From contig JAIRSB010000153.1 in NCBI GenBank assembly GCA_031255655.1, positions 1 through 24,377 on the forward strand: a stretch of DNA of 24,377 bases, in the 5' to 3' direction. The position numbers were made by a program, and so were the translations under genes. The notes beneath the pieces are model-generated. The model was not told the origin of the DNA. It saw only the letters and a program-made list of their open reading frames with translations, and did no database searches. This document shows positions 15,262-21,161 of the stretch, in pieces (the first letter of the stretch is position 1; each line of letters begins with the position of its first letter). Origin of the DNA: Spirochaetaceae bacterium. Its GTDB lineage: Bacteria; Spirochaetota; Spirochaetia; Treponematales; Breznakiellaceae.

Positions 15262-16308
15262 ATGAGCCGCGTCGCCGCAAAAAGCAAACGAGTTTGCGGT
15301 GAGCTTCCAAACCTCGTTGCGAACAAAGCGGTTTTAATGCCGGCGCTAGTATGCATTTTGCTGGTAACGGCGTTTTTGTCTTTGGGAGTAGGAAAATTCC
15401 CGCTGCCTCCGGCAGCGGCGCTCAAGGCGCTTTTCAACCCTGCCGCCGCGCCGCCTGCGCACAGCCAAGTCATCTGGGCCATACGTGTCCCGCGAATACT
15501 TACCGCGCTTATAGCCGGAGCTTTGCTGGCGCTTTCCGGTGCGGCGCTGCAAGGAGTATTTCATAACCCGCTGGTTGACCCGCATGTCATTGGGGTAAGC
15601 TCCGGCGCGGCGGCTGGCGGAACATTCGCTATACTGTTGGGCGCTCCGTACGCGCTGATGATGGCAAGCGCGTTTGGCGCAGGCATGCTCGCACTATTTC
15701 TTGTCTATATGCTTGCCGGAGTTTTTAAGCGAGAATCAAATTTAATCCTTGTTCTGGCGGGAGTTATTTTAAGCGGATTTTTCAGCGCGCTTGTCAGCCT
15801 TATGCAGTATCTTGCCGACACTGAAACAAAACTGCCCAGCATCGTATTCTGGTTGATGGGCAGTTTTGCGACAGCTGACTGGAATAAGCTGTCGTTATTC
15901 GCGCCTCTGGCGCTGGCGGCCGCCGTTGTCATACTCAGGCTGCGCTGGCGGATAAATGTGCTCTCAATGGGTGATAAAGACGCCCAGACACTCGGCGTGA
16001 AAGTAAAATTCGCGAAATGGCTGATACTCGTCATGTGCGCGGTGAGCGTCGCCGCGCAGGTCGCGGTAAGCGGCAGCGTTGGATGGATAGGTTTGGTTAT
16101 CCCGCATTTCGCGCGTATTCTTGCCGGAGTCGACCATCGAGGCTTGTTACCTGCCGCCTGCGCTCTTGGTGGAACGTTTATGATACTTGTGGACAACATC
16201 GCCCGCACACTTACAGCCGCTGAAATTCCGTTGGGTATTATCACTGCGTTATTTGGTGCGCCGCTTTTTACACTGTTACTGATAAAATACGCGAGGAATA
16301 ATCTGTGA
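15262..16308 (+). CDS. FecCD-family ABC transporter permease
   Basis: A 348-residue inner-membrane permease of the FecCD (BtuC/FhuB) family with about ten hydrophobic helices. Family signatures include VIWAIRVPRILTALIAGALL, LALSGAALQGVFHNPLVDPH, VIGVSSGAAAGG, the late NVLSMGDKDAQTLGVKV (the coupling-helix region) and SGSVGWIGLVIPHFARILAG followed by HRGLLPAACALGG. Two copies form the import channel with two ATPase subunits. Length is normal. The ATG at 15262 has only a weak purine-rich ribosome binding site, and a C14 tract lies just upstream. The last codons overlap the ATPase start. Confidence 0.95.
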   Translation: MSRVAAKSKRVCGELPNLVANKAVLMPALVCILLVTAFLSLGVGKFPLPPAAALKALFNPAAAPPAHSQVIWAIRVPRILTALIAGALLALSGAALQGVFHNPLVDPHVIGVSSGAAAGGTFAILLGAPYALMMASAFGAGMLALFLVYMLAGVFKRESNLILVLAGVILSGFFSALVSLMQYLADTETKLPSIVFWLMGSFATADWNKLSLFAPLALAAAVVILRLRWRINVLSMGDKDAQTLGVKVKFAKWLILVMCAVSVAAQVAVSGSVGWIGLVIPHFARILAGVDHRGLLPAACALGGTFMILVDNIARTLTAAEIPLGIITALFGAPLFTLLLIKYARNNL

Positions 16309-17045
16309 AATGGACACTGGAACTTTCAGTGCTCGAAGTGGGACATGACGCGGCACTTTTTGAACCGCTTAATCTCCACTGCGAAGGCGGTGAGATTACC
16401 GCCGTGCTCGGCTCAAACGGCAGAGGAAAAACAACATTGTTGCGTTCGATTGCCGGCGTTTTGCGCCCGCTTGGTGGGAAAATTTCATTTTCCGGCGGTT
16501 TTGGCTATGTACCGCAGCTTTTTACTCCGGGTTTTTCTTATACGGCGCTCGATATTGTTTTGATGGGACGAGCGCGTCATATCAATCTTTTTTCACAGCC
16601 TTCCGAAAATGATGTTGAAATCGCGCGTCAAGCCATGCACGGGCTTGATATACTTGATTTGGCGTCGCGCCCTTTCAATACACTGTCGGGCGGGCAGCGG
16701 CAGATGACGCTGATAGCGCGGGCTCTCGCCGTGCAAAGTCATCTTTTGCTGCTGGATGAACCAACCGGAGCCCTAGACTTGCGAAACCAGGGAGCTGTGC
16801 TGAAATTGCTGAAAGAGTTGGCAAAGAGTGTAAAAATGAACATAGTTTTTTCAACACATGAGCCGAACCATGCCCTTCTAGTAGCGGACAATACGCTGCT
16901 TTTTCTCCCTGACAAGAAATGGCTTTTTGGTAAAACATCTGCCGTTTTAACCGAAGATAATCTAAGCTGCGCCTATGGCGTGAAGATAAGCCGCGCTCAT
17001 ATCTCCGGCGGCGGACACACCTTCGCGCCGGAATTCGATTTCTAG
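16305..17045 (+). CDS. ABC transporter ATPase (FecE/BtuD-type)
   Basis: A 246-residue ATPase that powers the importer. The Walker A is GSNGRGKTT, with Arg where Ala/Ser is usual; the Q-loop is YVPQ; the signature is LSGGQRQ; Walker B is LLLLDEPTGALD; and the switch His is in STHEPNH. GTG at 16305 overlaps the permease stop (GTGA), so translation is coupled. The C-terminal tail ends EFDF. The gene converges on the small lipoprotein gene 160 bases away; that interval is Ala/Gly-rich low-complexity sequence with no feature I can support. Confidence 0.95.
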   Translation: MKWTLELSVLEVGHDAALFEPLNLHCEGGEITAVLGSNGRGKTTLLRSIAGVLRPLGGKISFSGGFGYVPQLFTPGFSYTALDIVLMGRARHINLFSQPSENDVEIARQAMHGLDILDLASRPFNTLSGGQRQMTLIARALAVQSHLLLLDEPTGALDLRNQGAVLKLLKELAKSVKMNIVFSTHEPNHALLVADNTLLFLPDKKWLFGKTSAVLTEDNLSCAYGVKISRAHISGGGHTFAPEFDF

Positions 17046-17205
17046 CAAGCCTCCGTGCCATTGCTGCCTCCGTAGCAGCAACTCCCGCGCCAACAGCAAT
17101 AGCTGGCGTTCCCGCAGTAGCAGCCGCTGACTTGGCTGTAATAGCTTCTAAGCCCGCGAGAGCGGCGGTAAGTCTGCGGAAACAGCCTGTCCCGCGTGTC
17201 ATTCT

Positions 17206-17628
17206 TTATTCTTGAACGTTTGTAACTTCCGAAGCCTCTGAATTACCTGCATCGCCCGCGCCGCCCGCTTCAATAAGTTGACGCGACAGCTTGAGAACGC
17301 GCTTGTTACCGGTATCGATAACACAGAAGTTTCTGTCATCTTCAATGGTTATGCCGTAGGGATAGTTAAACGAGCCTTTGGTTCCACTGTCCGTAATTGT
17401 GCTTGGAACCCATGTGTACTGGCTGTCGTCAAACGTTTCTTCCGCGGGGCTTTCTTTAACGGGAGCTCCATCAATCGGGGCGTCTTTAGCAGGGCTCCTA
17501 TTAATGATGACATCAAAATCATCTTCATCCGGTTCCTCGCAGGCCGCAAACAAACTAAGGCAGATAACTGGTAACATTAGGAAACGTCTTAGCAGATATT
17601 TCGCGTGGGGGGGGGGGGGTAAATTCAC
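17206..17628 (-). CDS. Small lipoprotein with one NHL-like motif and a poly-C start
   Basis: A 140-residue protein. Its signal core KYLLRRFLMLPVICLSLFAA then Cys is a good lipoprotein signal (Cys30 followed by EEPDEDDFD). An acidic/Pro-rich linker leads to FNYPYGITIEDDRNFCVIDT, then GNKRVLKLS, a single NHL-like beta-propeller blade, and then the chain ends; a full propeller would need several more. The GTG at 17628 is followed by four Pro codons made from 13 C residues. The GTG overlaps the stop of a five-codon ORF that has the good AAGGAG ribosome binding site. An internal ATG at 17577 would leave a poor signal peptide without basic residues. It may be a truncated propeller protein or a small surface lipoprotein. 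Confidence 0.7.
   Translation of the reverse strand: MNLPPPPHAKYLLRRFLMLPVICLSLFAACEEPDEDDFDVIINRSPAKDAPIDGAPVKESPAEETFDDSQYTWVPSTITDSGTKGSFNYPYGITIEDDRNFCVIDTGNKRVLKLSRQLIEAGGAGDAGNSEASEVTNVQE
17607..17619 (-). repeat. Poly-C tract (C13 on the minus strand) in the lipoprotein start
   Basis: Thirteen G on the plus strand read as C13 just after the GTG start of the lipoprotein, encoding Pro-Pro-Pro-Pro. Only tract lengths differing by multiples of three keep this start in frame. Confidence 0.85.
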
Positions 17629-17642
17629 CAGTTTTTTTGCAT
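17625..17642 (-). CDS. Five-codon leader ORF coupled to the lipoprotein
   Basis: ATG at 17642 is preceded by AAGGAG at good spacing (AAGGAGATTTCTT), but reads MQKNW and stops at TGA. The TGA overlaps the GTG start of the lipoprotein (GTGA). It may be a real coupling leader. Alternatively, one extra A in its A7 run would make it the true lipoprotein start, giving MQKKLVNLPPPPH. Confidence 0.35.
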   Translation of the reverse strand: MQKNW

Positions 17643-17712
17643 AAGAAATCTCCTTACTTTAGCGAAACAAAATACGCCCGCAAGGGTGTTTTGCGGCGCG
17701 GCGCAAGTCGTG

Positions 17713-17754
17713 CTGACTTAGGTCAGTATAATATGGAGTGGGTGAAATCATCAA
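17713..17754 (-). promoter_or_regulatory. Promoter and palindromic operator before the lipoprotein
   Basis: On the minus strand, -35 TTGATG (17749-17754) and -10 TATACT (17725-17730) are spaced 18 bp. CTGAC-TTAG-GTCAG (17713-17726 on the plus strand) is a perfect 5-bp dyad starting at the -10 and covering the expected transcription start, where a repressor would act. Confidence 0.5.
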
Positions 17755-17756
17755 GT

Positions 17757-17837
17757 GCCCACCGCTAAAGCGGTGGGCTTAGGAGTTTTCGCGCAGCGAA
17801 ACTCCATGATGGGGGGACACGCCGCCCGTGGGGGCGT
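17757..17837 (-). mobile_element. IS200/IS605-like right-end hairpins without a transposase
   Basis: On the minus strand, AAGCCCACCGC-TTTA-GCGGTGGGC (stem 17757-17765 with 17770-17778) matches the style of IS200/IS605 right ends, a GC stem with a TTTA loop inside AAGCCC..GGG. It is preceded by a second strong hairpin (17782-17792 with 17796-17805) and a weaker one (17819-17823 with 17833-17837), as in the structured RNA that overlaps tnpB 3' ends. No tnpA or tnpB coding sequence remains. It is probably a decayed element or a non-autonomous palindromic one. Confidence 0.5.
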
Positions 17838-17854
17838 AACGGGGCAGCAGGCTA

Positions 17855-18421
17855 TTACATGGAAGCGGCGCGTTTGTATTCGGGCAGGCTGCCGGACGGT
17901 ACAAAACGCTGTAGCGAGGCGATGTCGGAACTGCTGCGAACGCGGCTTAATTCCTCGCCGTCCCCGTTAAGCAAAATAGCGGTGGGCGTGGCCGTAACAT
18001 TTCTGCGGGAGGCTTCCGCAAGACCGTCCTCACTCATCGTGTCGATGGTATTAACCGGAATACCTAGCCTACCCGCCGCGGCCTTAGCGTCAGGACAAGC
18101 GGGGCAGCCGTTTTTCACGAACAACAGCATACGCGGCGCGCTAGGTTCAATATCCGCGCTCAACTTCACAGTCGGCGGAGAAGGCTGGGAGGAATACTCG
18201 CCTACGACGCACGAAGTGCACACCCCTGCCTCAGCCAGCAACGGCTCAATCTCGTACAGGCGGCGTTCTTTGAACTCCTCACGTTTGCCCTTGTTCCAGT
18301 TGCGGACAGACCTGTAGTATCCCACTATACGACTATAAACCTCGGCAGGCTTACCCCTAGCATTAGCCAGCTCGCTGCGGGCCTGCTCCAAATCCTTTTC
18401 TATCTCCTCAAGGCTCCTCAT
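17855..18421 (-). CDS. Separate glycyl-radical domain fused to a thioredoxin-like domain (NrdD partner)
   Basis: A 188-residue protein with a strong ribosome binding site (AAGGAG, 7 bases before ATG). Residues 3-21 form a charged helix (LEEIEKDLEQARSELANA). Residues 28-55 (VYSRIVGYYRSVRNWNKGKR, then EEFKERR) match the C-terminal glycyl-radical segment of class III ribonucleotide reductases of the YSRxxGYYRPV..WN.GK type, making Gly34 the likely radical carrier. CTSC (68-71) follows. Residues 96-175 are a thioredoxin-like fold: LLFVKNGCPACPDA with CPAC at 106-109 and the cis-Pro loop ATPTAIL (Pro146). The upstream NrdD lacks exactly this radical segment. I infer that the two proteins work together, with the thioredoxin domain supplying electrons. 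It could instead be a spare radical domain, like GrcA for pyruvate formate-lyase. Confidence 0.85.
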   Translation of the reverse strand: MRSLEEIEKDLEQARSELANARGKPAEVYSRIVGYYRSVRNWNKGKREEFKERRLYEIEPLLAEAGVCTSCVVGEYSSQPSPPTVKLSADIEPSAPRMLLFVKNGCPACPDAKAAAGRLGIPVNTIDTMSEDGLAEASRRNVTATPTAILLNGDGEELSRVRSSSDIASLQRFVPSGSLPEYKRAASM

Positions 18422-18446
18422 AGAAAATCTCCTTAGCTTTGTTGAT

Positions 18447-18522
18447 CTGCCTCAAAAACAAACGATTAGTTTTGGACAGTTTTATCCTTATATAATTCTG
18501 TTTTACAACAGTTTTTAGGCAG
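18447..18522. repeat. 76-bp block with imperfect terminal inverted repeats between nrdD and its partner
   Basis: CTGCCTCAAAAAC (18447-18459) and GTTTTTAGGCAG (18511-18522) are inverted arms with one unpaired base. An inner CTGTT/AACAG stem lies next to the right arm. The block fills most of the gap between the nrdD stop and the downstream gene. It may be a tiny insertion or an RNA hairpin that sets the relative levels of the two proteins. Confidence 0.5.
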
Positions 18523-18534
18523 CACTCGCTGCGC

Positions 18535-20610
18535 TTAGACAGCGGCTTTCAGAACAGCGTCCCGCTCGGCCTCCAACTCGGCGATACGGCGGCGCAGTTC
18601 GTTTTCCTGTTCCCATTTACACGTAGGACAAGTAAAATGCTCACCCTTCAAATAACCGTGCGTAGGACAAACCGAAAAAGTAGGCGATATAGTAAAGTAC
18701 GGAATGCGGTAATTTTGCGCCATAGTCTTAACAAGATCGCGGCAAGTACGCCAGTCATCAATGGCCTCTCCTAAAAAAGCATGAAAGACAGTGCCCCCCG
18801 TGTAAGCGCTTTGCAGTCTCTCCTGCATATCCATAGCGTCGAAAATATCGTCCGTCTGCATGACGGGCAGCTGTGTCGAGTTCGTGTAGTACGGCTCGTC
18901 CTCGCCCGCCGTGATAATATCGGGATAGCGGCTTTTGTCGTGCTTGGCCAGCCTGTACGAAGTGGACTCAGCCGGCGTTGCCTCAAGATTGAACAAATCT
19001 CCGGTTTCTTCCTGAAAGTCAGCCAGCTTGCTGCGCATGAACTCAAGTGTTTTAAGCGCAAAAGCCCGCCCCTGTTCCGTACCAATTGTAACACTCGGGT
19101 TAAAAAAGTTTTGCAGACATTCGTTCATCCCGACAAGACCAATCGTATTAAAATGATTATTCAAAGAACCCAGATAACGCCTTGTATACGGAAAAAGCCC
19201 CGATTCCAGCAAATTATTTACAACCTTGCGTTTTATGATGAGTGAGCCCTTTGCTAACTCCATCAAAACAAGCAAACGTTCAAAAAATTCGGTTTCGGTT
19301 TTTGACAGATAGCCGATACGCGGCAAATTGATTGTAACAACGCCTATCGAGCCGGTCAGCTCATCAGAACCGAAAAGACCGCCGCCGCGCTTCCGCAATT
19401 CCCGTTTATCAAGCTGAAGCCTACAACACATTGAGCGCACATCCTCAGGGTTAAGGTCGGAGTTCACGAAATTCTGGAAATAAGGCGTGCCGTAGCGGGA
19501 CGTCATCTCGAACAACAAGCGCGAATTCTCGCTCTCCCAGTCAAAACCGGAAGTAATGTTGTAAGTGGGGATAGGATATTGAAAGCCGCGCCCTTCCGCG
19601 TCCCCTTCCAACATCAATTCAATGAACAATTTGTTTACCCTGTCCATTTCCGGCTTACAATCCCCGTATGTAAAATCAATCTCTTTGCCGCCGACCACCG
19701 CCTTTTTGTCTTTAAGGTCGTCCGGGACGGTCCAGTCCAACGTGATGTTGGTAAACGGAGCCTGACTACCCCAGCGGCTCGGTGTATTAACACCGAAAAC
19801 AAAGCTCTGCAAGCACTGCTTAACCTCTTTATCACTCATATCGTCCGCTTTGACGAACGGGGCTATGTAAGTGTCAAAAGAACTGAAAGCCTGCGCGCCG
19901 GCCCACTCGTTTTGAAGACAGCCCAGAAAGTTTACCGCCTGCTGCATCAGCGTTGAAAGATGCTTTGCCGGTTTGCTGGTAATTTTGTCAGGAACGCCGC
20001 CCAAGCCTTCTTTAATAAGCTGACGCAAAGACCATCCGGCGCAGTAACCGGAGAACATCGACAAGTCGTGCAGATGAAAGTCAGCGTTCCGGTGAGCGTC
20101 CGATATTTCCGGCGGGTAGATGTTCTTTAACCAGTAATTCGCGGTTATGCTGCCGGAATTATGCAGAATGAGTCCGCCCAAAGAGTAGTTGACGTTAGCG
20201 TTTTCGTTGACGCGCCAGTCCGACTGCTTAAGATAGCCATCCATCGTCTCGTCAATGTTGAGCATCAATTTCTTTGTGTCGCGCACCGCGTCATGCTTTG
20301 CCCTGTACAAGATATACGCCTTGGCAACTGCCGTTTCTTTGGCTTCGATGAGGGCGTTTTCGACTAAATCCTGTATCTCCTCAATCGCCGGAATGGACTT
20401 TTCGTGCCTAGAATCCATCATGACGGAAATCATTTCCTCAACGCGGCTTGTAACTGCCTCTACCTTCCTGTCGTCTACTCCGCCGTTTTCGCTGTCATCC
20501 GGCCGCTTGCCCTTTTGAACGGCGTCAAAAGCCTTGTAAATGGCGTTTTTGATTTTGGAACGGTCATAGGGCTTTACCTCACCCGACCGCTTCACAACAT
20601 TTCGTATCAT
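18535..20610 (-). CDS. nrdD: Anaerobic (class III) ribonucleoside-triphosphate reductase, lacking the glycyl-radical C-terminus
   Basis: NrdD reduces ribonucleoside triphosphates to deoxyribonucleotides without oxygen, using a glycyl radical and a thiyl radical. An N-terminal ATP cone (MIRNVVKRSGEVKPYDRSKI, about residues 1-95) senses nucleotides. The core has DFHLHDLSMFSGYCAGW, LGCLQNEWAGAQAF, WGSQAPFTNITLDW, the probable finger-loop Cys498 (IGLVGMNECLQNF), and the zinc site CPTHGY..CPTC (Cys648, His651, Cys661, Cys664). The chain then ends in a charged helix (ELRRRIAELEAERDAVLKA) where family members continue to the radical glycine. Length is 691 residues. ATG at 20610 starts the ATP cone and overlaps the nrdR end by 32 bases; in-frame sequence upstream is unlike the family. 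The missing segment is in the next gene. The activase gene nrdG is not in the window. Confidence 0.95.
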   Translation of the reverse strand: MIRNVVKRSGEVKPYDRSKIKNAIYKAFDAVQKGKRPDDSENGGVDDRKVEAVTSRVEEMISVMMDSRHEKSIPAIEEIQDLVENALIEAKETAVAKAYILYRAKHDAVRDTKKLMLNIDETMDGYLKQSDWRVNENANVNYSLGGLILHNSGSITANYWLKNIYPPEISDAHRNADFHLHDLSMFSGYCAGWSLRQLIKEGLGGVPDKITSKPAKHLSTLMQQAVNFLGCLQNEWAGAQAFSSFDTYIAPFVKADDMSDKEVKQCLQSFVFGVNTPSRWGSQAPFTNITLDWTVPDDLKDKKAVVGGKEIDFTYGDCKPEMDRVNKLFIELMLEGDAEGRGFQYPIPTYNITSGFDWESENSRLLFEMTSRYGTPYFQNFVNSDLNPEDVRSMCCRLQLDKRELRKRGGGLFGSDELTGSIGVVTINLPRIGYLSKTETEFFERLLVLMELAKGSLIIKRKVVNNLLESGLFPYTRRYLGSLNNHFNTIGLVGMNECLQNFFNPSVTIGTEQGRAFALKTLEFMRSKLADFQEETGDLFNLEATPAESTSYRLAKHDKSRYPDIITAGEDEPYYTNSTQLPVMQTDDIFDAMDMQERLQSAYTGGTVFHAFLGEAIDDWRTCRDLVKTMAQNYRIPYFTISPTFSVCPTHGYLKGEHFTCPTCKWEQENELRRRIAELEAERDAVLKAAV

Positions 20611-21076
20611 TTTTTTTCCCAGTTTCCCCCAATTTATTAATTTCCCGAATAAATTCGTCAAGATTTTCAAAACGGCGGCACACGGACGCGAAACGGATAT
20701 AAGCCACCTTGTCAAGCTCGCCTAATTTTTCCAACGCCATCTCGCCTATAAGGTCTGTAGAGGCTTCCCTGCTAAGTCCCGCTGAGATAGCCGTCTGGTC
20801 CTCAATCTCGTTTACCAGCCGCTCTATGTCCAGCCGAGACACCGGACGCTTCTGTACGGCGCGTTCCAGTCCGGCTTCCAGCTTATCGCGGTCAAAAGGC
20901 TCTCGCCTGCCGTCCCGCTTTATCACCATTAACGATTTCTCTTCTATGCGTTCGTAGCTTGTAAACCGGTATCCGCAAGCCCCGCACTCCCTGCGGCGGC
21001 GCACCGCGCCGCCATTGGCGAGCGTTCTTGACTCGATAACCTTGTCATCTACGTTGCCGCAGCTTGGACAGCGCAT
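20579..21076 (-). CDS. nrdR: Transcriptional repressor NrdR
   Basis: NrdR represses ribonucleotide reductase genes according to ATP/dATP level. The zinc ribbon is complete (CPSC at residues 3-6, CGAC at 31-34, with RRRECGACGYRFTSYERIE). The ATP cone follows (MVIKRDGRREPFDRDKL, then IERLVNEIEDQ and VAYIRFASVCRRFENLDEF). At 165 residues it is about ten longer than most, with a tail ending CCEAVG that overlaps the nrdD start. It is the first gene of the nrdR-nrdD-partner operon. Box-like sequences lie in its own promoter, so it is probably autoregulated. Confidence 0.96.
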   Translation of the reverse strand: MRCPSCGNVDDKVIESRTLANGGAVRRRRECGACGYRFTSYERIEEKSLMVIKRDGRREPFDRDKLEAGLERAVQKRPVSRLDIERLVNEIEDQTAISAGLSREASTDLIGEMALEKLGELDKVAYIRFASVCRRFENLDEFIREINKLGETGKKNDTKCCEAVG

Positions 21077-21092
21077 GGCCGCAACTCCTAAT

Positions 21093-21154
21093 AATTCGTA
21101 TATAGTGTTTTGTTCTGATGAGATTACAATAATACGCTAGCTGTTGTGTGTCAA
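21093..21154 (-). promoter_or_regulatory. nrdR operon promoter with two NrdR-box-like sites
   Basis: On the minus strand, -35 TTGACA (21149-21154) and -10 TATTGT (21126-21131) have a 17-bp spacer. ACACTATATACGAATT (21093-21108) keeps the left part of the NrdR box consensus (ACACwATATATwGTGT, about 11 of 16). TAGCGTATTATTGTAA (21124-21139) keeps mainly the right part and covers the -10. The sites are 31 bases apart, the usual spacing. An 8-bp inverted repeat (TACGCTAG 21133-21140, CTAGCGTA 21162-21169) encloses the -35. Confidence 0.55.
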
Positions 21155-21161
21155 GTCCTGT

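Noticed and set aside
16675..17202. A 175-residue leftward open frame starting 4 bases after the small lipoprotein stop
   Set aside because: Most of it is antisense to the ABC ATPase, and the rest is Ala/Gly low complexity with no recognisable domain. Close spacing to the lipoprotein alone does not support it.
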